Of a stretch of 64,000 bases of DNA, positions 7,337-16,159 are shown in pieces. The DNA is from Desulfuromonas acetexigens (lineage in GTDB: Bacteria > Desulfobacterota > Desulfuromonadia > Desulfuromonadales > Trichloromonadaceae): contig NZ_FOJJ01000001.1 in assembly GCF_900111775.1 (NCBI RefSeq), positions 62,001 through 126,000 on the forward strand. The letters are read 5' to 3'. The first letter of the stretch is position 1, and each line of letters opens with the position of its first letter. A program made the position numbers and the translations under genes. Under the pieces are notes generated by a model. That model made no database searches. It was not told the origin of the DNA and was given only the letters and a program-made list of their open reading frames with translations.

Positions 7337-9167
7337 TGAACTCCACTTTCCATTCTTTGCCGCTGGCGGCATGACGCATCCAGAGTTCGAGGGTGCCCAG
7401 TTCGGTAACGACCGAATGCAGGGTCACGGGAAGAAACTCGCCGATCTGCCCCGAGGCCGGGGGGAGGGTGACTTCGAGTTGCGCGGTCTCCTCCAGATCA
7501 TCCTCCCCTTCGACCACATCTCCCACTTGGTCGCCGGCGCGGATGCTTGACGAGAAGAAGCGGAACTCCACCGGCTCCCCGGTGATCAGGCCGAATTCCT
7601 GGTCGGGGAGGGCCATGTCGCTCCCTTCCTCCATCCCCTGAGGAACGACGCAGATCGCCTTGAGCGGCGGGGTGAAGCCGGGAACGGCGGGCATGGTCGA
7701 TTCGAGGCCGATGTAGTAGGAGCGGGCGGTACCGGCCTTGATGCGGATCCCCTGGCCGGTGGCGCGGATGCCGGCGAAAGCGGCGGCGCCTTTGGCCACG
7801 GCCAGATCGAAATGGGCGCCGGCGAGCTCTCGCACCGGGGCGCCGTCGTTCCAGGCGGCGAGGATGTCGAGCATCCGTTGCCGCAGGGGGGCGGCCTTGA
7901 AGACGCCGCCGTTGAAGAGGACCGCGTTCGGGCGCAGGAAGCGCAGCCCCTGGTGCTCGCCGAAACGGTCGCCGACGAGGGCGCGCAGCTCATCGCGGGA
8001 TTGGACATTTTGCCAGCTACGGGCGAGGAACTCGGCCAGATGCTTGCTCAGGGCCGGTTCGGCGGCGTAGTCGAGGCCGAATTCACGCAGGCCGAAATGG
8101 CGGCGGCGTTGGGGATGCTGGTCGATGGTGACGGCGGGGAAGAAGCCGTCGAGGAGCACCCGGGTGAGCAGCTCCCGGCGCAGCTGCGTGGTCAGGGTGC
8201 GGGCGAAGAGGCTGGAACCGCGGCTGGCGAGACTGATGGGGTACTGTTCGAGATCGCCGTCGGCAAAGAGTTTTTCCTTGCCGAGACGACAGGCGTGGAC
8301 GAGGGAGTGGAACTGCCAGTTGTCGATCTTCTGCCCCTGTCCTTCAAGCTCGGCCTTGAGGTGGTGGGCCAGGGCCAGGTCCATGTTGTCGCCGCCGAGA
8401 AGCAGGTGGTCGCCGACGCTGACCCGCTCCAGGTGCAGCTCGCCATTCCGTTCGGCCACCGCCACCAGGCTGAAGTCGGCGGTGCCGCCGCCGACGTCGC
8501 AGATCAGCACCAGATCGCCGGGACTCACCTGTTCGCGCCACTGATCGCCGTGGCTGTCGATCCAGTGGTAGAAAGCGGCCTGTTGCTCTTCGAGCAGGGT
8601 CACTTCCCCCCAGCCGGCGGCTTCAGCGGCCAGATGGGTGTGCAGACGCGCCACCTCGTCGAAGGAGGCGGGGACGGTGAGGACGATCTCGCAGTCGGCC
8701 AGATCGGGCGTTTCCCCGGCGGCTTCCAGGTGCCGGAAAAAGGCTTGACGCAGATGCTCCAGATAACAGCGGGAGGCGGTCAGGGGGGAGATTTTCCGTT
8801 CCCCGAGATCGGATTGCCAGGGGAGCAGGGGCTGTTCCGGGTCGATGTTCGGATTGCACAGCCAGGATTTGGCCGAAGTCACCAGCCGCTCGGGGGACAA
8901 AGCGCCGTGGGCGCGGGCGAATTCACCGACGACGGCGGTCAGGGGCGAACCTTCCTCCCAGGGAAGGCGGGCGCCGGTGGCGGCCGCTTCCTGCTCGAGG
9001 GGGAGATAGATGGCCGAGGGCAGGGTATCCCGCTCGCCGAGGGACTGGAAGGAGAGCAGCTGGGGAACGGGCAGCACCTGGGGGGTTTCGTCGCCGTCGA
9101 GGGGGCGGTAGGCCAGGGCCGAGTTGGAAGTGCCGAGGTCGATGCCCAGGGCGAAGCGTTTAGTCAT
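7320..9167 (-). CDS. Hsp70-family protein, short form
   Basis: The 615-aa product has FALGIDLGTSNSALAY near the N-terminus and LICDVGGGTADFSLV plus LLGGDNMDLALAHHL further on, which are the nucleotide-binding motifs of Hsp70. The C-terminal part (about residues 480-615) forms a short beta-rich domain like the substrate-binding sandwich but no obvious lid. It sits between a DUF2760 membrane protein gene (18 bp upstream) and the larger Hsp70 relative (17-bp overlap), so all three are likely made together. The partnership of two distinct Hsp70-like ATPases suggests a heteromeric or sequential chaperone system. Confidence 0.87.
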   Translation of the reverse strand: MTKRFALGIDLGTSNSALAYRPLDGDETPQVLPVPQLLSFQSLGERDTLPSAIYLPLEQEAAATGARLPWEEGSPLTAVVGEFARAHGALSPERLVTSAKSWLCNPNIDPEQPLLPWQSDLGERKISPLTASRCYLEHLRQAFFRHLEAAGETPDLADCEIVLTVPASFDEVARLHTHLAAEAAGWGEVTLLEEQQAAFYHWIDSHGDQWREQVSPGDLVLICDVGGGTADFSLVAVAERNGELHLERVSVGDHLLLGGDNMDLALAHHLKAELEGQGQKIDNWQFHSLVHACRLGKEKLFADGDLEQYPISLASRGSSLFARTLTTQLRRELLTRVLLDGFFPAVTIDQHPQRRRHFGLREFGLDYAAEPALSKHLAEFLARSWQNVQSRDELRALVGDRFGEHQGLRFLRPNAVLFNGGVFKAAPLRQRMLDILAAWNDGAPVRELAGAHFDLAVAKGAAAFAGIRATGQGIRIKAGTARSYYIGLESTMPAVPGFTPPLKAICVVPQGMEEGSDMALPDQEFGLITGEPVEFRFFSSSIRAGDQVGDVVEGEDDLEETAQLEVTLPPASGQIGEFLPVTLHSVVTELGTLELWMRHAASGKEWKVEFNVRPQ

Positions 9168-9185
9168 GGTTCCGGCCTCCGCTGT

Positions 9186-9815
9186 CTAGGCAATTTCCAC
9201 TTCGGCCGGGGCGATCACTTCGCGGGCCTCGTCGGTGAGTTGGGGCAGGTTCACGCGGGCGGTCTTCCAGCCGCGATGGAGCACCCGGCCGGTAAAGGGG
9301 GGATGCTCGGGGACCTTGCCCACCAGCCGGTAGGCGCGGGCGTCGAAGTCGGCGGCCAGGGTCAGGTCTTCCCCTTCGCTGCCGGGATGGAGGGCGCGGA
9401 TGTCGAAACTTTCGGCCAGAACCTCTTTGCAGCCCTGGTGCACCACGCGCGCGGCGGCGCCGATCTCTTCGTTGCTATAGGGGGTGATGTCATCCATGAC
9501 GAAGTCGACCAGCCGGCCTTTCTCCTGCAGGCGGCCGAGAAACTGTACCACCTGGGCCTGGGCGAGTTTTTCCGGGGCGGGACGGGGCACGACCGGTTCC
9601 GCCGGAGCGGCGGCAGCCTTCACCGGCGCAGCCGGCTCGACCGCCGGTTTCCGCCGGAAGAGGGCGACCAACTGCAGCAGCGCGGCGATGCCGAGGAGGG
9701 CGACGGCGGCGATGTGCAGTTGCGGAAGGAGTTCAGGCTGCGGAGGAAGCAGTTCGGGAAAAAAGAAAAGGACGGCGACCAGGGCCAGTCCGGCCAGGGT
9801 AAAGAGGATACTCAT
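9186..9815 (-). CDS. DUF2760 membrane protein of the Hsp70 operon
   Basis: Using the ATG at 9815 (GGAGAG upstream at good distance) the protein is 209 aa. It has two N-terminal membrane helices (about residues 4-20 and 30-48), a linker rich in Ala and Pro (about 55-80), and a soluble domain with motifs QVVQFLGRLQEKGRLVDF and YSNEEIGAAARVVHQGC, which I recognise as DUF2760. It probably anchors or recruits the two downstream Hsp70-like proteins at the membrane; that role is inferred from operon order only. Confidence 0.8.
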   Translation of the reverse strand: MSILFTLAGLALVAVLFFFPELLPPQPELLPQLHIAAVALLGIAALLQLVALFRRKPAVEPAAPVKAAAAPAEPVVPRPAPEKLAQAQVVQFLGRLQEKGRLVDFVMDDITPYSNEEIGAAARVVHQGCKEVLAESFDIRALHPGSEGEDLTLAADFDARAYRLVGKVPEHPPFTGRVLHRGWKTARVNLPQLTDEAREVIAPAEVEIA

Positions 9816-9888
9816 GGGTTCTCTCCGGAAAATGGAATGCAATGGGATACGATTCAAGACTATAAGAGGTAACGAGGTCACGGAAACC

Positions 9889-9981
9889 TCCCCCTTTGAA
9901 AAAGGGGGAACGAGGGGGATTTGCTTGCGGAAGTCTCAGGGGAAATCCCCCCCCACCCCCCTTTGTTAAAGGGGGGAGTGT
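9889..9981. repeat. Dispersed ~90-bp MITE-like repeat, copy A
   Basis: The unit consists of two hairpins: CCCCCTTTGAAAAAGGGGG at the left and CCCCCTTTGTTAAAGGGGG at the right, joined by AACGAGGGGGATTTGC and GGGGAAATCCCCCC. An inverted copy lies at 53227-53321, just past the CRISPR array. Terminal inverted repeats and no coding capacity suggest a small non-autonomous element or REP doublet. Confidence 0.75.
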
Positions 9982-10006
9982 TCACTGATTATTACCAGTT
10001 TGAATT

Positions 10007-10534
10007 TTACCGTCCCGCCGGGGAGCCGTTGGTCAGGGGGCGGGTGAAGGCTTTTATGATGGTCCAGCTGACTTCACCGACATCGTCGCCGTCGGTCACG
10101 GTGATGGCGAAACGTCCCGTGGTCTGCGGCTTGACGAACATCCCTTCGGTAAAATCCCGGCTCCAGCGCAGGCGGCCATCCGCTTCCCGGGCGTTGACCT
10201 TGAAGGTCACCCGGGTGAGGGGCTGATCGGTGCCGTTGTAGAGCTTGCCGAAAAAGGTGCCCTTGTTGATGCGCCCTTCGACCTGGAGCTTTTTCAGTTC
10301 TTCCGACGCCATCTCGAACTTTTCCAGCTTCGGCCGGGGGGCGGCGGGGTCATCCAACGGGGTCTTTTTATTCCCCTCGATCAGCCAGGTTTTGCCGCTG
10401 CGTTTGTCGAGCTGGTAGGTCACCCCATCTTCATTAACCACCAGGGCGAAGCGGTTGTTGGAGGAATGGACGAAAAAGACCAGGGCCATGCCAAAGACCA
10501 TGATCGAGACGGTAGAGATAATCGTTTTGCGCAT
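10007..10534 (-). CDS. Membrane-anchored protein with FxLYD-like C-terminal domain
   Basis: The 175-aa protein has one N-terminal anchor (about residues 4-23), then a charged region NEDGVTYQLDKRSGKTWLI, then a beta-rich domain containing GTFFGKLYNGTDQPLTRVTF. This last part resembles FxLYD-type Ig-like domains that interact in the periplasm. It stands alone between repeat-rich spacers, with AGGGA upstream of the ATG. No specific function can be given. Confidence 0.6.
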   Translation of the reverse strand: MRKTIISTVSIMVFGMALVFFVHSSNNRFALVVNEDGVTYQLDKRSGKTWLIEGNKKTPLDDPAAPRPKLEKFEMASEELKKLQVEGRINKGTFFGKLYNGTDQPLTRVTFKVNAREADGRLRWSRDFTEGMFVKPQTTGRFAITVTDGDDVGEVSWTIIKAFTRPLTNGSPAGR

Positions 10535-10552
10535 GAAGATTCCCTGTGGCGT

Positions 10553-10745
10553 AAGAGATGATGGCGTCGCAAAAACTCACCAACTGCTGCGTTGCTGCCA
10601 TCATCTCGCGGCTTCGACGTACGTCAGTACGCCTCATTGCTCGACGATGGCGCGCCTTGCATTTGGCGCTTTTTGCTTAGCCATTCAACTTGATGCTTTT
10701 TGTGAAAGCATCAAGTGGGAAACGGTCGCGTAGCACGCGATTGAG
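10553..10745. repeat. Palindrome-rich non-coding element
   Basis: This spacer contains GACGTACGTCAGTACGCC, a region GGCGCGCCTTGCATTTGGCG followed by CTTTTTGC, and a perfect hairpin CTTGATGCTTT-TTGTG-AAAGCATCAAG at 10689-10715. It begins near GTCGCAAAAACTC and looks like the small repeat elements common in Geobacter-type genomes. No copy elsewhere in this window was noticed. It fills most of the gap between the flanking genes. Confidence 0.5.
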
Positions 10746-10787
10746 AGTCTGTTAAATTACCGCAACAAGGCGCGCAAGTCCAGAACC

Positions 10788-12728
10788 TTATGGGAAAATG
10801 CCCCTTCCGGTGTCTTCTCGCCGGGGAAAGAGTCGGCGGAAAAATCCCCCATCTTTTGGAACCGAGGCCTGCTTCAATCCCTCGCGCGCCAAAGTGAGAC
10901 CGGGGTCGAGGCGCAGGGCTTCGCGGAACTCGTCCAGCGCCTCGAGAATCTGGCGGGAGTCGAACATCATACAGCCTTTGTAGGCATGGCCGTGCGCACT
11001 CCGTTCCAGGCCGAGGGCGCGGTTGACAGTCTGCCGGGCCTTGTCGCGACGCGTCTGGCCAGCGCCGCCCCGGGAATCGCAGTAAAGGGCCCAGGCGAGA
11101 TGGGCCAGCCATGCGCCGTTGAAGGGTTCGAGATTGCAGGCCTCGCGCAGAGCCTGTTCCGCCGCTCCCCACTCCCGTCGCTCGAGATAGGCCAGTCCGG
11201 CTTGGGCCTGAACCTGGGCGTGCAGGCGGTCGGGCGCGACGGGGAGGGGGCTTTGTCCGAGAAGTTCGTCGTAGGCCTCTTTTTTCACGGGATCGGCCAG
11301 GGTGTTGTAAGCGGTGGTGACGTTGGCGAGGATCTCCTGGGCTTGAAGCGCGGTTTCGCCGGACAGACGCATCAACACCGTGGGAGCCAGACGCCGGGTG
11401 AAGTGGAAATAGCGGTCGCGCAACGAGGCCGACCTGAAGGTTGCGGGAGTCATGCCGAAGATCTCGTAATAATTCTTTTGCCGGATGCCGTCGAGAAGCG
11501 CGGCGATCTCCGCCGGTTCGGGCAGTTCCTCCCCCGGACTTCCGGCGGCGGAAGGAAGACCGGCGACATCGGGCACGGCGTCGAGCAGATCGGCAAAATT
11601 TTCGAGGGGACGGTCATCCTCTCCCGTCGGCGGCGCGTTGAAGAACCGGCGCAGGGGCAAAGCCGGGGGCGGGGCTGCGGATGTCGGCTCTTCCGAAAGG
11701 CACAGCATGCCGAGGGCCGAGAGGGTCAGCAACAGCGGTTCGAGGCCGTTCTCCCCGATCAGCAGCTCACGCAGGGGGCGTTTTCCATCCAGCCCGGCAA
11801 GGAAGCGTTTTTCCCCTTCGGAGAGGGTGAGGAAATTGATGAAGCGGTAGTAGTTGCCAGTCACGGCGGGGTAGCGGTAGCCCCAGTTCGCCAGTTGTCG
11901 GCGAAAGGCGGGGAGATCGCCGTGGCGGTGGTAGCCCTGGTAGAAGATTTCCGGCAGGTTCACCGCCAGCGGCTGAAAGCCGGGAGGGCAGGGGAAGGCC
12001 TGCTCGGTCACGGCCGTTGGCGGCTGGGAGAAGCCGGCGATCAGTTCTTCGCTCAGGTAGAGGAGTTTTTCCTGCAACAGCTCGGCGTGGTCGAGACAGC
12101 CCATCTGAACCAGAAGATCATGGCCGCGACCCGAGGCGGCGCGCAGGCAGCCGTTTTCTTCGCTGGAAATCAGGTTGCGGTGGCGCAGGAAACGGCCCAG
12201 GTCGTCATGAAAAAAACCGGGGGCAAGATGGATGGGGACCCCGTCGAAATAGACCAGCGTGCGCTCACCGCTGAGTCCGTGCAGGCGGTGGGTACCGGTG
12301 AAGCGGGTGAGAAAAGCCCGCCGCAGATGGCGGTGAATGGGCATGGCGACGGTGGTCAGCTGCGGCAGGACGAAGCGCACGGCGGCGAGCAGTTGGCTCA
12401 TGGGAAAAGGGGTTTCGAGATGGCGGACGGAGCCGAGCTTGCGCAAGATCTCGACATAGGGCTCGCCGCGATAGACGGAGGAGAGGGTCAGAATGGGAAT
12501 CTGACGGTTTTGCGGGGAGCGGCGCAATGTTTTGAGAAAATCGACGGCGTCCCGCGCCGGCGGCCGCAGACTCAGCAGGATCAGGTCGGGGGGGCGGGGT
12601 GACAGACGCGCGAGGGCATCGTCCGGTTCGTTGACCCGTTCCGTGGCCACGCCGACGAGGCGGAAATAGTTGATCAGAGTCGCGGCGGCTTTTTCATTTT
12701 TTTCGATCAGGAGTACTCGGGTCGTCAT
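10788..12728 (-). CDS. Pseudo-receiver / degenerate J-domain / TPR protein
   Basis: The 646-aa protein begins with a receiver fold (TRVLLIEKNEKAAATL to about residue 120), but the phosphoacceptor position after PDLILL is Ser53 rather than Asp and the acidic pocket is reduced. The middle (about 150-400) resembles the DUF4388-like region of gliding and signalling proteins. At about 415-500 is a J-like segment (KNYYEIFGM ... AYNTLADPVKKEAYDELL) in which the HPD tripeptide is replaced by APT. The rest (about 505-620) is TPR-like (EALDEFREALRLDPGLTLA). It is probably a scaffold rather than a phosphorylated regulator or an Hsp70 activator. Confidence 0.75.
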   Translation of the reverse strand: MTTRVLLIEKNEKAAATLINYFRLVGVATERVNEPDDALARLSPRPPDLILLSLRPPARDAVDFLKTLRRSPQNRQIPILTLSSVYRGEPYVEILRKLGSVRHLETPFPMSQLLAAVRFVLPQLTTVAMPIHRHLRRAFLTRFTGTHRLHGLSGERTLVYFDGVPIHLAPGFFHDDLGRFLRHRNLISSEENGCLRAASGRGHDLLVQMGCLDHAELLQEKLLYLSEELIAGFSQPPTAVTEQAFPCPPGFQPLAVNLPEIFYQGYHRHGDLPAFRRQLANWGYRYPAVTGNYYRFINFLTLSEGEKRFLAGLDGKRPLRELLIGENGLEPLLLTLSALGMLCLSEEPTSAAPPPALPLRRFFNAPPTGEDDRPLENFADLLDAVPDVAGLPSAAGSPGEELPEPAEIAALLDGIRQKNYYEIFGMTPATFRSASLRDRYFHFTRRLAPTVLMRLSGETALQAQEILANVTTAYNTLADPVKKEAYDELLGQSPLPVAPDRLHAQVQAQAGLAYLERREWGAAEQALREACNLEPFNGAWLAHLAWALYCDSRGGAGQTRRDKARQTVNRALGLERSAHGHAYKGCMMFDSRQILEALDEFREALRLDPGLTLAREGLKQASVPKDGGFFRRLFPRREDTGRGIFP

Positions 12729-12767
12729 TTTAAGTCCCAGGTAAAGGGAGAGGGGGTGATTTTGTTC

Positions 12768-14069
12768 TCAGGATTCGGCAACCTGGCCGCAAGCGACGGC
12801 TTTTCCGCGCCTCATGTCGACGCCGGTGAGGAGAATGATGCCGATGAGGAAAAAGCCGGCGAGCGCGAGGATGGCGTGGCGGGAGGAGCCGGTGAGGTCG
12901 GCGATCAGGGCGAAGAGGAGCGGTCCGAAGATCGAGGCGAATTTGCCGCTGATGGCGTAGAAGGAGAAAAATTCGGCGGTTTTGGTGACGGGGACGAGAC
13001 TGGCGAAGAGCGAACGGCTGATGGCCTGGCTGCCGCCGAGGATCAGAGCCACGACCAGCCCGAGAATCCAGAATTCCCAGTCGTGCTGCATGGTGAAGGC
13101 ATAGGCGCTGACGGCGATGAAGAGGATCAGGCTGAGCATGACCGCGCCCTTGGCCCCCTGTTTTTCCGCCAGGCGCCCGAAAAGGAGGGAGCCGGGCATG
13201 GCAACGAACTGGATCATGAGAAAGCAGCCGAGGATGCTCACCTGGGAGAGGCCAAGTTCTTCCCGGGCGAAGATGGCCGAGACAACGATGATCGTCTGGA
13301 TGCCGTCGTTGTAGAAAAGGTAGGCGACGAGAAAACGCAGCAGATCGGGATAATGGCGCAGTTCGCCGAAAGTGCGCAGGTAGCCCCGGAAACCGGTCGG
13401 CAACGGGGCGGGGGGATGCAGGAAGGCGCTGTCCCGCACATGGCGGAAGGTGGGGATGGCGAAGACCACCCACCACAGCCCGGTGAGCAGAAAACCGGCG
13501 CGGGTTGCGGCGCCGCGATCAGGGAAGCCGAAAAATTCGTAGCCCTGGATCATGGCGAAGGCGATGAGCAGCATGAGGCCGCCGCCGATGTAGCCGAAGG
13601 CGAAGCCCCGGGCCGAAAGCCGGTCGATTTCATGACTTTCGGCCAGGGCCGGTAAAAAGGCGTTGTAGAAGATGTTGCCGGCGGCGAAACCGACGTTGGC
13701 GACGATGAAAAGGGCCGCCGCGAGCAGATAACGGCCCGGTCCGGCCAGGGCCAGGAGGGTGGTCGCCGTCGCCCCAAGCAGGGCGAAAAAGATCAGCAGC
13801 TGACGCCGTCGCCCCTGACGGTCGGCGAGGACGCCGAGCCAGGGGGCGGTGACGGCGACCAGCACCATCGACAGGGAGACGGCGTAGCCCCACAGGGCCG
13901 AAGCCGGCATGGTTCGGCTCTGCCCGAAGAGGGAGAGCGGCGCTCCCCCTTCCGGCACCAGGCTGACGAAGTAAACGGGCAAGACCGCCGCCAAGATCAC
14001 CGTGGCGAAGGCGGAATTGGCCCAATCGTACAGGCACCAGCCGAACCAGGCCTGTTTTTTGCTCGTCAC
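12768..14069 (-). CDS. MFS transporter, UMF1/Atg22-like
   Basis: A 433-aa protein with about twelve membrane segments opens with QAWFGWCLYDWANSAFATVI, the N-terminal signature of the UMF1/Atg22-like branch of the major facilitator superfamily. These carriers are thought to export amino acids or other small metabolites. The start is GTG (14067-14069) overlapping the stop of the DsbC-like gene, so the two genes are co-translated. The substrate cannot be read from the sequence. Confidence 0.88.
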   Translation of the reverse strand: MTSKKQAWFGWCLYDWANSAFATVILAAVLPVYFVSLVPEGGAPLSLFGQSRTMPASALWGYAVSLSMVLVAVTAPWLGVLADRQGRRRQLLIFFALLGATATTLLALAGPGRYLLAAALFIVANVGFAAGNIFYNAFLPALAESHEIDRLSARGFAFGYIGGGLMLLIAFAMIQGYEFFGFPDRGAATRAGFLLTGLWWVVFAIPTFRHVRDSAFLHPPAPLPTGFRGYLRTFGELRHYPDLLRFLVAYLFYNDGIQTIIVVSAIFAREELGLSQVSILGCFLMIQFVAMPGSLLFGRLAEKQGAKGAVMLSLILFIAVSAYAFTMQHDWEFWILGLVVALILGGSQAISRSLFASLVPVTKTAEFFSFYAISGKFASIFGPLLFALIADLTGSSRHAILALAGFFLIGIILLTGVDMRRGKAVACGQVAES

Positions 14070-14791
14070 TTGAGCAGCTGTTCGATCGCCTTGATATTGG
14101 CGCCGGCGACGAAGGTACCGTTGATCCAGTAGTTGGGCGTTCCGGTCAGGCCGAGCAGCTCCGTTGCCTGCTTGTGGCTTTCCATGACGCCATTGTCGGT
14201 GAAGGGAGGGACGGGGCCTTCGTCGTAACGGCCGGACATGATTTCCTCATAGGCGACGGCCGGGTCGTTGGCGGAAAGGATGTAGCGCGCCTTCTGCTCG
14301 GCGTTGGGGTGCATTCTCAGCGGCAGAAAGAAGATGTAGCGGGTCGTGTCCTTGCGCTGGGCGAAGAACTCCGAGCCTTTGCGGCAGAAGGTGCAATCGG
14401 GGTCGGTGACTTCGATGACGGTGTTCTTGCCGGTACCGATCTTGACCGCTTTATCCAGGGGCAGCAGCTTGAGCTTCTCACCCATGAGTTTGCCGAGGCG
14501 TTCCTTGCTCAGGTTGACGCCGTCCTTGGTCCACAGTTCCCCGGCGAGCATGTGTCCGGTTTCCGGGGCGAAATAGAGGATTTTCCCACCGGCCGCCACT
14601 TCGTAGAGTCCGGCGACGGGGCTGGTGAAAATCTTCTGGAATTCAAGTTTGGGATAGGCCTTTTCCAGCGCTTCGGCAATCTTGGCGGGCGCCTCGTCGG
14701 AGTCGGCGGCGACCGGACTGACGGTGGCGAGCGTCAGCAGACAACAGCCCAGAAAGAAACGGATAAGTTTAGAGATTTTGCGCATCTGCAT
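14066..14791 (-). CDS. DsbC/DsbG-like periplasmic thiol-disulfide oxidoreductase
   Basis: I chose the ATG at 14791 because GGAGGAAGG lies just upstream; this gives 241 aa with a signal peptide ending near AVAADSD. An N-terminal dimerisation-type domain (about 35-115) is followed by a thioredoxin fold with the redox motif VTDPDCTFCRKG (Cys133 and Cys136) and the cis-Pro loop GLTGTPNYW. DsbC usually has CGYC; CTFC is a variant. The role is to form or shuffle disulfide bonds in exported proteins. It is coupled to the downstream MFS gene. Confidence 0.85.
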   Translation of the reverse strand: MQMRKISKLIRFFLGCCLLTLATVSPVAADSDEAPAKIAEALEKAYPKLEFQKIFTSPVAGLYEVAAGGKILYFAPETGHMLAGELWTKDGVNLSKERLGKLMGEKLKLLPLDKAVKIGTGKNTVIEVTDPDCTFCRKGSEFFAQRKDTTRYIFFLPLRMHPNAEQKARYILSANDPAVAYEEIMSGRYDEGPVPPFTDNGVMESHKQATELLGLTGTPNYWINGTFVAGANIKAIEQLLK

Positions 14792-14863
14792 GAATCCTTC
14801 CTCCATGTTCAATTCGGTAAAAAAGACTTAAAGCCTGAAACTTGAAACTTGAGACCGCGACAA

Positions 14864-15160
14864 TCATCGGTGTCCATGAATCCGCTTGACATAAGCGCAG
14901 TCGGGGGGAAGCCACTGCACGGTTTCGACCACATCCGGAGTCAGCTTGACACATCCCTCATCGACCTCGAACCGCTTGTGATAAACCTTGCACTCGCGGG
15001 TGACGATATCGAGAAAGCGGCAGGGGATATCCGTCGGCCGGATGGTGCCGTCTTCTTCCACCCACTTCTCGAAGCAGCATAGACCGCAGCGCTTGCAGAG
15101 GTTTTCCCATTCTTCAAGGGAAAGCTGTTTCGGCGATGCCCCCGATTTTTTTCGCCTCAT
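14864..15160 (-). CDS. YcgN/YkgJ-type cysteine-cluster protein
   Basis: This 98-aa protein carries CKRCGLCC near residue 22 followed by single cysteines in DIPCRFLD, RECKVYHK, EGCVKL and PDCAYV. That spacing is typical of the YcgN/YkgJ zinc- or iron-binding cysteine-cluster family, whose biochemical role is not settled. Its start overlaps the stop of the SPFH gene by four bases, so it is the last cistron of an NfeD-SPFH-cysteine-cluster set. Confidence 0.82.
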   Translation of the reverse strand: MRRKKSGASPKQLSLEEWENLCKRCGLCCFEKWVEEDGTIRPTDIPCRFLDIVTRECKVYHKRFEVDEGCVKLTPDVVETVQWLPPDCAYVKRIHGHR

Positions 15161-16011
15161 TTGTTCAGGTGGCCCATCAGCCCGCGTACCGCCGCCGGAA
15201 TATCGGCCGGCAAGAGGACGATCTTGGCGTTGGGGGCGCTGGAGATGTTTTTTACCGCGTCGATATATTTTTCGCCGAGCAGGTACATGACCGGCAGCTC
15301 ATTCGCCTGAATCGCTTCCGTCACCTTGGTGATCGCCCGCTGGCTCGCCTCGGCCAGCACCACCTGGGCCTGGGCGTCACGCCTGGAGGCTTCGAGGCGG
15401 CCGTCGGCCTGGAGGATGGCGGCGGATTTTTCCCCTTCGGCGCGGGTGACGGTGGCGCGCCGACCCCGCTCGGCGGCGGCCTGTTCTTCCATCGCCTTCT
15501 GCATGGTCGGGGAGGGGTTGATATCCTGAATCTCCACGGTCTTCAAGGTGATCCCCCAATCGGCGATGTCGTCGGAGATGGCTTCCTTGAGTTTGGCTTT
15601 GATCATGTCCCGGGAGGAAAGGGCGTCATCGAGGTCCATTTCGCCGACGATGGAGCGCAGCGAGGTCTGAACCAGGGTGCGGATGGCGATGCGGTAATCC
15701 TCGATGCCGTAGACCGCCTTTTCCGGCGAAACGATATTGATGTAGGCGACGGCGTTGGCGACGATCACCGCGTTGTCCTTGGTGATGACTTCCTGGGAGG
15801 GGATGTCGAGGACGATGTCCTTGGTCGTGACCTTGTGGGCGACCATGTCGATGTAGGGGATGATGATGTTCAGGCCCGGACCCAAGGTGCTGTGATATTT
15901 GCCAAGCCGCTGGACCACATGCTTGTAGCCCTGAGGAACGATGCGCACGCCGAGCGAGATGGTAACGGCCACCAGTACCAGAAAAACAACGACAACGACC
16001 AATCCTTCCAT
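15157..16011 (-). CDS. SPFH/Band 7 membrane protein (paraslipin, QmcA-like)
   Basis: The 284-aa protein has one N-terminal membrane helix, then the stomatin signature: IVPQGYKHVVQRLGKYHSTL, ITKDNAVIVANAVAYINI and RSIVGEMDLDDALSSRD. The C-terminal helical region is rich in Ala, Glu and Arg (QKAMEEQAAAERGRRA) as in other SPFH oligomers. AAGGAGAT precedes the ATG. Paired with an NfeD-like protein, it likely forms large membrane rings that organise lipid domains or regulate membrane proteases. Confidence 0.9.
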   Translation of the reverse strand: MEGLVVVVVFLVLVAVTISLGVRIVPQGYKHVVQRLGKYHSTLGPGLNIIIPYIDMVAHKVTTKDIVLDIPSQEVITKDNAVIVANAVAYINIVSPEKAVYGIEDYRIAIRTLVQTSLRSIVGEMDLDDALSSRDMIKAKLKEAISDDIADWGITLKTVEIQDINPSPTMQKAMEEQAAAERGRRATVTRAEGEKSAAILQADGRLEASRRDAQAQVVLAEASQRAITKVTEAIQANELPVMYLLGEKYIDAVKNISSAPNAKIVLLPADIPAAVRGLMGHLNK

Positions 16012-16033
16012 GCTTTCGATCTCCTTGTGGGGG

Positions 16034-16115
16034 CAGGAACGAGGAACCAGGAACGAGGAACCAGGAACGAGGAACCAGGAACGAGGAACCAGGAACGAGG
16101 AACCAGGAACGAGGA
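16034..16115. repeat. Tandem 14-bp repeat, about 6 copies
   Basis: The unit CAGGAACGAGGAAC is repeated head to tail at 16034, 16048, 16062, 16076, 16090 and, partly, 16104. Copies are identical. It lies directly upstream of the SPFH gene. A number of units not divisible by three would not matter here as it is non-coding; copy number is likely to vary between strains. Confidence 0.9.
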
Positions 16116-16159
16116 TCTACCATTAAGATTTGAAAAAAAGATGTTGCAGTCTCAACGAG

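Noticed and set aside
4910-7339. Long + strand open frame of 809 codons
   Set aside because: It is the antisense shadow of the Hsp70-like gene, caused by high GC. It has no ribosome site and a composition very rich in Gly, Ala and Glu with no domain. The same holds for the + frame at 7812-9872 and that at 10986-12602.
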